This document shows, one piece after another, positions 23,401 to 34,226 of a stretch of 64,000 nucleotides of DNA. The stretch comes from Phytoseiulus persimilis (taxonomy: Eukaryota > Arthropoda > Arachnida > Mesostigmata > Phytoseiidae): NCBI GenBank assembly GCA_037576195.1, contig CM075103.1, forward strand, positions 25,194,723 to 25,258,722. Reading direction: 5' to 3'. A model generated the notes under the pieces. The model worked only from the letters and a program-made list of their open reading frames with translations, did not search any database and was not told the DNA's origin. How positions within the stretch are numbered: the stretch's first letter is position 1; each line of letters starts with the position of its first letter. The translations under genes were made by a program, and so were the position numbers.

Positions 23401-24530
23401 GGGATCGATCTGACCGTACTCCCCTGAGTATGAAGGAGTGGTTCCGGGACCATCCTGACCATACTTCCCTGAGTATGGAGGAGTGATTCCGGAACCCTTC
23501 TGACCATCCTTCCCTGAGTATGGAGGAGTGATTCCGAGGCCCTTCTGACCATCCTTCCCTGAGTATGGAGGAGTGATTCCAAGGCCCTTCTGACCATCCT
23601 TCCCTGAGTATGGAGGAGTGATTCCGGGACCCTCCTGACCATACTTCCCTGAGTATGGAAGAGTGATTCCGAGGCCCTTCTGACCAGAGATGGGCATGAT
23701 TCGGATTCGACAATCCGAATCCGATCTGACCACATTTCTGGGGGTCTTTGGAGATGATTCCGGGATCGATCTGACCATACTTTTGAGGGTCTATGGAGGT
23801 GATCCCTAGGTCGATCTGACCATACTTTTGGGGTCCATAGAGGTGATTCCGGGGTTGAAGAGTATCCACGAAAATCCAGGCGACCATTCAGGAGTGTCCA
23901 CGAGAGTCTCCGGAGGAGTAAACGAGAGCCTACGAGTCTGGTCGACATGTCACTTTTACCGATTCAAGTATGAAGTACCACTCCGATCTCGGTGATACTT
24001 TCACAGTGTGCAGGGGGGCCAAAGAGCTACATTTCGAGACATATTACAGGGAGGCACGACCACGGGAAAGGCTACTTACGAGCACAAAGTCATGGAAGAA
24101 GCCGTCTGAATATCGATCTGACTACATCAGAGGAGGGCCCTTGTCGAGAGCTCTCCAGAAAAAAAAGCTCGTCACAGTAGAATAAATGGTTCTCGAGAAA
24201 ATAACATTTCCAGGGTTTTCTCGGCTCTTTCTTTCCCTTGTTTTGAGAAAACGAGAAGTCCGCGAGGGCTGAATATAGCGCGGAGAGCTCAGCTCGACCT
24301 AAGAATCATCCTCCGTAAATATCATCAAAATCCGTGACTTGGGACACGAAACGCCCAGTTATCCCCCAGACCCTTCCCGTGCTCGAGGCTTGTTTAGAAT
24401 TTGAACCCTAGGTGAATCTCCCATGGATGCTCATTGCCGGAATGTCTGTCAATCAGGAACGTGGGTTAACGAGTATCTTCCCACGACAAGCCGAGATCCT
24501 CCTTGAAACTTCGTAGCTCACGGAGCTCTC

Positions 24531-26132
24531 TCATTTCTTCGTGTTCTTCGGCGACCACAAACTCGCGATTGCGCCAATGACCCATCCAACGAGCAGAGGG
24601 AAGAACGCGATGTCCAAATGCTCCAAAGTAACTACTTTGGGGCCCTCTTGAGAAGGTTTGTATGCCTGGGAACGAGCTCCGATGAAAGTGGTATAATTGC
24701 CCACAGGAATGATGCCAGTTCCGAGAAGACGCATATTCAAGACGTGCAAATTGTGTTCGAAAGGGAGCCACGGTGCGAGCGGGAACCCTAACATACGGGA
24801 GCTGACAGTCTCCCTTCCGGAAGACAGATTCTTCCGGTCCATGGTGGTGTTCAGGGGAGCACCATCGCTGTCCAGAAAAGCGGCGTGCTTCTTATCCTCT
24901 CTCACATAGTTCAAGCAATCTATGGTCTCCCCATAAATGACGCGGCTGCGACCCTCCGCTTGCCCTAAGTAGTGAAGTTTGGAATCGGGAGAACTCACAT
25001 TGATAGAATATCTCAAGTAGTCGCTATCAGGACAGCAGATCCGGCTGATCAAGTTTCGGTGAAAGAGGTGTTCCAAATCTTTGGAATCATCCAGAGTGGG
25101 CCAAATGGATATGTTCAGGCAACAAGGCAGTTTGTTCTTGAAAAACAAACATAGCAAGAACGTTCCGATGTGGAGAAAGTAGATGTTGATTGCCCAAGGT
25201 CTTGGACGTCTGTCAAGTGTTAAGGGCTGGCCGAGGAAACACGACGAAACCGAAATGAGCGCAGATGAAAAATCTTGCCCGAGAAAGCCAGCGGAAAGGA
25301 GGATTTGACCTATGGCTGGAACTGATAGCGAGAGCCATACCCGCGAATCAAAAACTTCCGTCAAACCGTCGCTACCAACACTGTCAGGACATTGTCGCCT
25401 AGAGATGAAGCGGTAGTCGCTGAATCTAGAGGGATAGCTTATGCGGGTGACGGAGAAACGATCGCGGTCGATTATAAAAAAAACGAAAGCAAAGCAATGC
25501 TTTGCGTTCGTTGAGCATTTTGAATGTTTCTGGTATGGAGTACGAGAAAGGCAGATGATAGATGGTCCAAGACGGAAGTTCGTCAATGAACGTGAGTAGT
25601 TGTCAAAGTTCTCCGCGCCACGACCGGTAAAACCAATGGCCGTTGAGTTGCTCATCAGGAAATCTTCGACCACTTGCCCAACCTCCGCATGAATTTTCTC
25701 CCTGGAATTACAGTTCACAAAGTCTGCTGGAACATCTGCGATGTTCCCTCTGAGGGAAATCGCCACGCACGAAAAAAAATTCGAACATAGTGTTCTGATG
25801 CTCTCGGACTCCGTTCCGTCGACTCGTACAATCCACCGACTCAGTCCAAAGATGCCGGAATGATTGCGAATGAGCTCTTGGTGGAGCACTAAACTCTCGG
25901 CGCTCTCGAAAACTACCAGAACCTTCTTTCTCGCCGCAAAACTCTTTGAAACATGGTCGAGCAGTGCGTCGACATTGCTCATCGTCATGTATCTCATGTT
26001 CACCAATCCGGATATGTCCTTCACAACGCCGGGACGAGCTTCATAGATGACTAGCTCGACCCGGAACTTCACACTGTATAGAGTCATGAGCGCTGCGATT
26101 GCCGAAACGTTACCGAGTGGTTCCACTCGCAT
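24531..26132 (-). CDS. Divergent ionotropic receptor (IR), intronless coding sequence
   Basis: 533 codons. It resembles an ionotropic glutamate-receptor-related channel subunit: an extracellular region (1-255), a first membrane segment (about 264-284), a re-entrant pore stretch, a second channel-lining segment (RPWAINIYFLHIGTFLLCLF, about 311-331), then NISIWPTLDDSKDLEHLF, which matches the post-M3 'tp.v.tleDL' region of IRs, an S2 lobe, and a last segment at about 506-526 introduced by KVVTLEHLDIAFFPLLVGW, a typical IR C-terminal signature. Such receptors act as dendritic chemosensory cation channels. There is no signal peptide at the ATG; a splice acceptor at 26149-26150 suggests a 5'-UTR intron, and a TGA just upstream supports this start. 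The ligand is unknown. Confidence 0.78.
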   Translation of the reverse strand: MRVEPLGNVSAIAALMTLYSVKFRVELVIYEARPGVVKDISGLVNMRYMTMSNVDALLDHVSKSFAARKKVLVVFESAESLVLHQELIRNHSGIFGLSRWIVRVDGTESESIRTLCSNFFSCVAISLRGNIADVPADFVNCNSREKIHAEVGQVVEDFLMSNSTAIGFTGRGAENFDNYSRSLTNFRLGPSIICLSRTPYQKHSKCSTNAKHCFAFVFFIIDRDRFSVTRISYPSRFSDYRFISRRQCPDSVGSDGLTEVFDSRVWLSLSVPAIGQILLSAGFLGQDFSSALISVSSCFLGQPLTLDRRPRPWAINIYFLHIGTFLLCLFFKNKLPCCLNISIWPTLDDSKDLEHLFHRNLISRICCPDSDYLRYSINVSSPDSKLHYLGQAEGRSRVIYGETIDCLNYVREDKKHAAFLDSDGAPLNTTMDRKNLSSGRETVSSRMLGFPLAPWLPFEHNLHVLNMRLLGTGIIPVGNYTTFIGARSQAYKPSQEGPKVVTLEHLDIAFFPLLVGWVIGAIASLWSPKNTKK

Positions 26133-26878
26133 TTTCAGGAGGTTTCACCTGAAATCAAGACTTGAGGAGAGCACGCGGCTTCATGAGGCCCATCACTAAA
26201 ATCTCTCGTTGATGGTCAGACGCAACCTGAATGATCGACGTTGTGTCTGAAGTGAGTGGTCTCCTCGCGCTCCCGTCAATAGAGTGATCGATTCGTAAGC
26301 GGTCACCCCACCTTTATGGCGTGCTATACAGACGGAGTTTGCTCGAGGAGGAGTCCTCGATCACAGGGCACGCTGTATCGCGGGCTCTTCGGAATGGTCG
26401 CTGGTTTCCGATCGAGAGAGTCCGCATTACTTCAACGAGGCGCTGTGGAGACTCGAATATTCGTTAACACCTCTGAGTTTAGGAATCTGATCAGAGACTG
26501 CACGATTGCTCCCTTTCGGTTCCAAAATTGTCATGAACCAATTTAGAAATCAAAACGTCGCGTATGTTTGAGCTTTGAGTGCAACATCACTTCATTGAGC
26601 ATGATTCATTAGGCACGTGTTCCTCGTTCCATGCACCGAGGAATCGGTGATGATTTGGTCAGGATCAAGATCCTCCGGAGAACTGAGCTCGATGATGGGA
26701 ATGTAGAGGATCGAAGAACTTGAGAGAGGTGCCCGGTGGATCGAGACTCACGAAACAGTTCAGAACTTTGATCCACATGAGTCGAAATTGAGCCCGGGAT
26801 CACCACGAAAATGGAGAATCTCGATCGGTTGACGGCACGAGGATATGGACATCTCTCCGGAAACGCGCCCCTATTGCG

Positions 26879-28007
26879 GGTCACCTCCCTCGAGCCCGAA
26901 TACCGCGAGCCCGAAGAGAGCTCCGCCCAGCGGAGAGCGCGCCGGCTCAGTGAAGCTTCTATGAACGCGCTCCTCTCAGGACAGAGCGGGACCTTGTTGT
27001 TGTGGAGAACGAATTGAACATATGGCATCGGAACAATGTTGGCCCTGCCGTCTTTTGTCCTGCTGCTGTTCACTGCCCCACGCTTCGGAAATATGATCAG
27101 ACACTCCTTCTCCAAGTCAGGGTGAACGGATGAGGAAACTGCCCCTTGAGGGCGGAGGGGCAAGAGGGGCAAACGACTTTTCTCATCGCAGTTGCCGAGT
27201 GAGCTGGGGAGTCTTTCGTTCGACAATAGCCCAACTGCTTGAATCACGTTGAATGAAAATATCTCAATCAAAACAAATGAATCATAGTTCTTCAAGTCGA
27301 GCTCTCTCTTCCTTGCGTGATCTCCGAGAGTTCCGCCATCTCGAAGGTTGCTCACAGACATGAGCACTGCTCATTGCTCACCCTATCCGCTCCAAATCAG
27401 GCCGGATGAGGCGATCGAAGAAGGAAGATGTCGTGAATCACACTGCGCTTCTTTTGAGCTTTCGGAATGTAGCATAGGAATAATCTCCTGGAATACATGC
27501 ATAGTCCTTATTCAGAAATTGAGTCCCTCAAGGGGCGTGAAACCTGCTCCTGACTAATCTGGAGCCGCATTGTTGTCGTGGTCGCCGCACTGTCGGCGAA
27601 CTCTCATTCCGTCAGTTTTCATGGAGGTAATGACTGATTCTTCATGCAAAATCATTGGCTATCCGAACAATCAGTACAATTCGTCCCTCCTCCGATGCGC
27701 TCCCCGGGTGTGATTGCTCGAGTTCATCCACATGCACTCAGGAGGGCGATGTCACAGAGATGCTCTCCGAACGCTTCTCCGTTCAGAGGGAAGGATAGCG
27801 ACTCATGCTTTGAATCAGGCCAAGATGACGTAACCAGAGAACTCCTGGCGGAAGCGACATAGCCCCGCACAGAAGCTTCACTGAGCCGGCGCGCTGTCCG
27901 CTGGGCGGAGCTTTACTCGGGCTCGGGGTATTCGGGCTCGCGGAATCGGGCTCGCGGAATCGGGTTCGCGGCAGTTGGGCTCGCGGCAATCGGGCTCGAG
28001 GCAAGTC
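26879..28007. mobile_element. Inverted-repeat insertion with 11-bp target duplication
   Basis: About 1.13 kb lying between direct repeats CCCCTATTGCG (26868-26878 and 28008-28018). Its ends are inverted: left 'cctcgagcccgaataccgcgagcccga...agctccgcccagcgga...gcgcgccggctcagtgaagcttct' and the mirror image on the right (27871-28002). The arms contain a 15-bp tandem word (CGAGCCCGAATACCG and variants), about two copies left and six right. The 11-bp duplication and tandem-repeat arms suggest a MULE- or foldback-like nonautonomous element. It sits within the mariner transposase. Confidence 0.75.
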
Positions 28008-28010
28008 CCC

Positions 28011-28567
28011 CTATTGCGCTCCGTGACTGATTGTGGATTTTGGCGGTGCTCAACGATTTGAGAGGTTAAAGGCGGCTCCGAACACCAAATGCGATCGTTC
28101 TCGCGATTGAGAGACTGTTCGATCGTGAACAACTTCTCGTCAGTGAACAGGATAGTTTCCCATGCCGAACCTGCGGCCCGCTTGGCAAGATCACGGCATT
28201 GTTGCAGTCTTATACGCTTGTTATCTTCGGTCAGTCGGCCTCTTCTCAGCTTGTAGGCCTTGTAGGCCGAGAACATTTTTCGCTGTTTGGCGCACTGATT
28301 CGCGTTGAGGCCGAGTTCACGAGCGATTTTCCGCAGGGATTTCTGGGGATTTCGTTGAAGTCTCTCCTCAAGGATGTTCCGATTCCTGGGACTCTCCACG
28401 GTTGGTTTTCTGCCTCGTCCCGGACGATCTCCATGATGGCCAAGCTCGCGAAACCTGCGGATCGCTTTCGACACGGTCGATTTGGGAGCACCAACCAAGC
28501 GAACGATGTCACACTGACCATAGTCCCGCTGGAATAATTCCAAAATCAGGGAACGCTTGCTTGTCAT
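28011..28567 (-). pseudogene. Tc1/mariner transposase, N-terminal two-thirds only
   Basis: Begins MTSKRSLILELFQRDYGQCD. It retains the HTH pair, a GRPRGR-like linker (GRGRKPTVES) and the first Asp block TDEKLF, followed by NRENDRIWC. At QSVTERNRG the frame runs into an unrelated arginine/proline repeat belonging to the inserted element. Without the rest of the DDE/D triad it cannot be active. Confidence 0.85.
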
Positions 28568-28730
28568 CCTGGAGAAAAAAATTTCAACAATTTGGAGCCC
28601 GTACGCACGGAGTGAGGGATCGACGGATGGCTTCTGAACGCATCGTCATAAACTCCGTTGTCCTCCATGTCACGGCGAGACTTACAGCTCGTTTGCAAAA
28701 AAAGTTTACGTTATTTCTGGTCACCCTGTA

Positions 28731-31719
28731 CATCCCAAAAAGGATGTCTGTACGAAATGCCAGTCCTCGTACTCCGTACTTTTTTCATCTGAATATCCAG
28801 CAGGCGGAAATCAAAGTTGGGGCGCGCGTTCGGAACAGGCGCCAGCTTCGAGAATCGCCGTCGTGCCGTCTCTAGAACTTCACAGAAAACGAGCTTCCCT
28901 CCCGCACTAGTGGTTCCACGCGGTAAAACTGGAGCTCGAGACTCGTACTGGACTCGGGAATGGTTAAACGGCCAGCGCCTCTCCAGAGCTATCATCGAGC
29001 TAGAAGGATAACTGCTGCGAGATATCAGGGGGATTCCCGAGTCATAGAGCTTAACCACACTTCCGCCCGAACACTCGGCGGGATCACAACAATCCGATAG
29101 AATATAGCTTCGAAATGCCGCCAGTTTATCGCCTTACTCGTCGGCATTTGTCGTTCCCTCAAAATACCTGCTTTCCACGGAATGATCTTCTTTGTGACAT
29201 CGCCCGACAGAGTGTTCTGTTTGGAGAAGGACAGGATATGGTCATCCCTTCCCGACGGCTCATCATTGTAGGAAAACGTTGCAGTCGACAGGGAGGATAA
29301 CCAAGGAAGCTTTGCACTCAGGAGACATGTTCGTGAATCATGATGAACCAGCACGCCACGTATCGTAGGAGATGAATAGTGGGACTTGTGGGACACACTC
29401 GATAATCCCAACAGATCTGATACTGAATCCAGAGATTCTTCCTCCCTGTGGGACGAGTCAAAGGAAAAATGAGGATACGCGCAACGGCTGTGCAATATGG
29501 GTGGATCTTCTGACCTCGAAGCTCGCGTTGACTGATCGCATGCACATATGATTTGTACAGCATCTGCCGAATTCGGGCTCGAACAATATCATCTTCCCTC
29601 AAAACCGCAGACGGCTTCATCGCGAATTGCTGTCTAAAAGGGAGATCATGAACTCGCGAGAAACACCGAGGAAATCGAACGTCATTCCCCCGAGTTTGAC
29701 GCTCTCCGAATAAACAGATGTCACGTGGCTGTCTCCGGAATATCCCCAGTTCTCCTAAGAACATAATACACACCTGGTCGGGTGGATTGTCCCGCAGGCG
29801 AGGAACCAGCTGTATCAAACTCCCGATCACGATTATCTGCCGGCAGACCCGTCCCAGACATCGGTGCTCAGACGGCATGCGATTGATCTCCCGACAGGGT
29901 TGTGGCGGCATTCAAGTGAAGAGTTCAGATCGCCGTCAAAGTGGGTTCTTTGCTCGGGTTCACGACGCCGACTCGTTCGTGTCCACTCAAGACGACATGT
30001 TTCATTCTTTGGTTGGTTCTCCTCTTCTACTTTCGTCGCGTAAGACAGTCACGTGTCGTCGCCCGAAAGCAGACATTCATCTCGCTGTGGCTGATGTTCC
30101 GACGACAGCGACCGCCGAAAGAACGTGGCGAAGTGAACGAAATCGCTTTTCACTCGAGAAGCGCCCTCCCACTACAGATCAAAACGGCAAACAGCGTTCT
30201 ACGGGATGAGCTTCAGATCTTCCAAGTCCACACGATCCGATGTTTCCGACTCGAAAGCCACTGGAGGAACTTTTCGCGAACCAGAATCGCGGGCCGTGCA
30301 ACAAGTCGACCAGTGCCGAATCGCGCTCGACACGACCGATCTGAATCCTTATTCCGTTATTCCTCATCGTTAAACCGGACTCATGATTCCCCACGATCCC
30401 GGGGGACAATCGGCCTTCCTTCTATTCGGCTGATTTCTATCCGTCGAGCCATGTAGCTCCCTCGTCACAAAGGGAGCGTGAAGGGGTCTGTGTGAGAAAT
30501 GGGCGGAATGTCATCGCACCGCTGCTGTCGCCGGATGAAGATTCGCGTACAGATCATGCGATCCCAATGAGTGAATCCCACGCTATCATTGCACCCAACC
30601 CTTGGACGTGCAGTGGCGGTAGTTGCGGCGGCGACGGCAATGTTCGTTTAATCAATGTCATCATGCTCACTGTCGGACCCCCAAGGGAATGCACGAGTGT
30701 GTTATATTTCTATTTCTCCGATGCGAGCGGAAACGTCTTCATGGAACAGCTACCGAAACACTGTGTACTGATCGTACTGTTTGGATCGGAACGTAGTTTC
30801 GTATTCCTGCGTGATTTGAGGACATCAGAATGAAAAACATGAATGAGACGGCTTGAAATCATTTTTATCGAGTTGGTTTGTCATCAATAAACACAGAAGG
30901 TGGCTGGTTTCCAAACTTTTCACGGTGGGGGGTCGCCTCGGTTGGACATCATCGACACCGAATTTTTCCTCGATGGGTTTTCCGCTGAGCGTCGTCGAGC
31001 AAGAATATCTCGAATGTAAGCTGCTCGACTGGGCATACTTTTCAAGAGTCATCATTAGAGCCGGAAAGTTCGGGCAACTTTTCGAAGTTATTCTATCAAT
31101 CGCCCGGCATTGATTCATTGCGATGAGGGAATGATCTCGAAAAATCGCCTGGACTTCCAGGCTCTAGTCATCATCAAGCAGGCCCAACCGTGGCGCGCTC
31201 GTGAGAGTTACAGTTTGTGAGAGTTGCTCCGGCGGAAGCCCCGCGAACGAGCAGCGTTGCCGTTGAATCAACCTCGTATGTTGCAGTTCCCAAGGGTGTA
31301 TGCTCCCGTCTGGAAATTCTGTCAAGCCATGCAGCCGTTCTCAATCCCCAGACAGTCGCCCTTGCATACTCAGCTGCAGAATAACACATGGGCTCTCGCA
31401 AGAGTATAAGCGTTTCGAGTCTCACGTACATCGAAGAGCTCGCACTGGCTCGCTGTGCGACTCGAGAGCCCTCTGATCCCAGGGTTCGATCTCTCTCCGA
31501 TTCCAGTGAATTAGAAATACTGGAGTTTCGTTTCTTTAGGCTCACATGGAAAGCTCGAAACGTGCGAGTAACAGGGCCATGGATCTCAGACCCTCAATCG
31601 GCTCGAAAAGGGAAACGGGAAGGAGACGATCCAGCCCTATACTTAATCCTCGTCACGGGCGCCTGTATCATTATTCATTCGCCAACGATGAGAAGCATTG
31701 AGCAACCCGCAAAGTGAGT
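28731..31719. other. No gene supported
   Basis: Long overlapping open frames on both strands (29025-30456) show no recognisable domain and cannot be separated from chance. A minus-strand frame near 31030-30850 (IEEKFGVDDVQPRRPP) is protein-like but isolated. Confidence 0.4.
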
Positions 31720-31913
31720 CTTTCTGCGGAGCGGGATCCGTGCGTTGTTCTCCCTCCGGACACTGAAGCGATCGGTGAGGGTTGCGGAGTGCAATCCGAC
31801 AGCAAACATCGGTGAGGCGGGCGAGGATGCTTTAGTGTTGATCCAGATGAAGACCGGCGGACATCTAAACGACCAAGTCAACGAGACGACCCACCGTCTG
31901 ACGGACGGACTTC
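31720..31913 (+). other. Candidate isolated exon
   Basis: Open frame reading LRTLKRSVRVAECNPTANIG then EAGEDALVLIQMKTGGHL, with good codon-third-position G/C, ending at a consensus donor GTGAGT (31914). No homologue recognised and no partner exon identified. It could be a 5' exon of the GAS2-like gene or chance. Confidence 0.2.
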
Positions 31914-34226
31914 GTGAGTGAGAGGATTGGATGCCGAGATCTTCAAGCGTGAGTATTTTCCTGCTGGTCCTGATACGGTCTCATTCCGGACATGGTGATT
32001 CCCCGGCTTTCGCTGGCCGTTGTTCCAGAAGAGGTCTCACAGCTCCTTATTGAAACAATCGACACCGGTAATGTGTCTTTTCCACCCATCGTTCGAACGT
32101 ATCTGTGTGACACAAATCAAGTCAATCACACTCCTGCGCGGCTCTCCAATCACTCGGATGCCGACCAACTTTCCTCCTCTGGTCAGTCTCAGGGAGATTC
32201 GATCGAAGCTCCCCTATTGGATCCGCAGTTCCAACGAGGGGAAACATTCGGGAAGAATTCTTGTCGATGATTCTTGGCGAAGCTCACTGAATACTCCGAT
32301 GATCTTTACCTTCGCGATGCCATGTGTTGTGGAGGGAAACATGAAAGACGAAACTTCCCCGAGCGAAGAAGAATTGATTCCTGATCGTCTCACCAGTCGT
32401 GCAACATCGATTCCTGTTTCCTCAGAGGCTCAGTGCTCCGTCGATATTGCTCAAAGACGGTGTGAAATTCTGGTTTCTCGATCCAATGCTGATCCTCCCA
32501 CTCACGATATAGATTTTATGACGACTCCTCACGCGCACTTGGGAGCCACATTTCACTGAGCGAATTCAATTCCTTTAATTATCAATTTGTGTCGACGCCT
32601 CCATTATACGACGTTTGTTGACCTTGTCGGGTGGATGCCCCAGCCGCGTGGGAGCCGAATGTTTCTTCCCAGCTCTGAACCCTTGCAGCAACATATCATT
32701 CTAAGTCGTCCCGGGAGAGATAGCTCACGCTGCTCAGAAATCTTCTCCTTCCCTCCTTTCATTTACCTCTTCTTCAATCCCTCTTCTGACGATGATTCCC
32801 GAGCTGAAATTTGCACGATGGAATACGAAAATTGGTTCGCTCCTCGCGCCGATAGATTTCTCGGAAATCGCGGAGATTCCTGTGAGTTGCAGGCGTCGGT
32901 TGTCGCATTGTTTATGAGTTTTGGAATCATCGAATCGATACCGCGTTCAGTATTCCTCGCGATCCCTCTTTCACGATGGACCCAGAATATTCGGTCACAC
33001 CCGCGCCCGGAAATTAAAGCTGAGAAGCTCAATGAAACGGCGGTGCTGGTGTTGCCAGCGAGCGTTTGAGTCTGTGTCTCTGACCGAACGTAAGCGCCTC
33101 CGTGCAGACAGTGTTCTTAGCCGCAGTAGGAGGTCGGATCGGTAGCGGTGTTGCTTGCAGGCGTGTGATGTTGAATATATTCTTTGATTTGCATGGCGCT
33201 CCACGATGGCGTTAATCGCGGCCTTGCTCAGTGATGTTGGATCCTGGGAGGCGGCTCGCAAAGTGATAAGCAGTGGTACTTGAGTGCTTGAAACAAACAC
33301 GCCACAATAATTTCCCAAGTTCTTACCACAGTTAGTTCGTTTGGCTCCGAACGAGTGTCTTTTCAACTTTTTGTGCGGAATCTTCCTTCGAGGCGACAGT
33401 GTGCGTGATTATCTCAATTTCTAACAACAATGCCTTCAAGCACTTTCCCCGTTGAACAATGCCATCATTAAGAAGGAACGGTCCTAGCTCGGGAACTCTG
33501 ACGCGATGCGGCGCTGAAACCTCGAAGGTCCAAGTCTACCCACGTTTTTCCCGTGCTGTGCGTCTAACGGAGCAGTATCTAGACTTCAAAGTCACCCGAA
33601 AGGTTGTAACGACTCAAGGAACTTTGCGACTCCAAAGACTGCACGCCGTAGCTTGCTCTTGTCATAGGTCCCAGAAACCGGAGCACCCCAGTTCCAACAG
33701 AGCTCAATCACCCACTTTCAATCACAATCCGGGTTCAATATTATGGCTTGGCATATTCATCTCGCATTGGTTGACTCCAGGTCCATTTTCAATCCTACTC
33801 CGAGTCGGAGCTTCTCAGCAGCGCTGCCGTCAAAATCATGGAAGTGTCCCGAGCATACGTTCAGTGGACAGAGACTCGGAATCGGCGCAGTAGCTGATGG
33901 TACCGAACAAATGTGGTCAGGCTCAGATATCTTGAAAGTCGAATCTGCAGAAACATGGCCGCCACATTTCCTACACACATTGTCGCTTCCACAAAATTCA
34001 CAATGAAACTTGGGGAACGGCCAGGAGTACCCAGGGTCGACCATGCTCTGCTTTCGGCCCACCGACCTGAACAGCCGCTGTGGCAAGAGTCGGGACTCGC
34101 CGAAGACTGAATCGGAACATCATCTGAGGAGCAGTGCCCTCCATTCTACTTCGAGCTCTTTCATGTGTGCCGCTGCACTCCTCAGTGGGTTGTTTCAGAC
34201 TCTGAGGAATATACTGGATTCGCAGG
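31914..34226. other. No gene supported
   Basis: Several open stretches (32020-32559, 32587-33069, 33459-33893) lack domains. It may hold 5' exons of the GAS2-like gene. Confidence 0.35.

Larger units (their letters stand above)
21337..24373. mobile_element. Foldback-type element with about 1-kb inverted arms
   Basis: The left arm (21337-22297) and right arm (about 23376-24373) are inverted copies: both carry the 'tgacttkggacacga', 'ggagagctcagctcgacct', 'gcacacttcgaaagtatcagagagatcggagtggtacttca' and 'acatgtcgaccagactcgta' segments in mirror orientation. Each arm holds minisatellite blocks: the 45-bp monomer also found at 884-1143 and a second 'tccctgagtatggaggagtgattcc' unit (two copies left, seven or so right). 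The arms end at AGGGTCTGGG on both sides. The 1.1-kb loop carries a transposase C-terminal fragment and a 190-bp tandem repeat. Long TIRs built from tandem repeats are the hallmark of foldback elements. No clean target duplication was found. Confidence 0.8.
26600..28730 (-). mobile_element. Tc1/mariner-type transposon relic, split by an insertion
   Basis: The 5' end is at about 28730 with terminal sequence ACAGGGTGACCAGAAATAACG next to a TA. The transposase frame starts at 28567: paired helix-turn-helix (QCDIVRLVGAPKSTVSKAIR; then SLRKIARELGLNANQ) and the first catalytic aspartate in ILFTDEKLFTI. The coding match stops at 28011, where a separate element is inserted, and may resume beyond 26868 (the RFSIFVVIPGSISTHVDQ frame). 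The second and third catalytic residues and the 3' TIR were not found. The left limit is a guess. Confidence 0.7.

Noticed and set aside
33757..34086. Zinc-ribbon-like protein on the minus strand (FHCEFCGSDNVCRKCGG)
   Set aside because: Isolated CxxC pairs without codon bias, neighbours or a family match; treated as chance.
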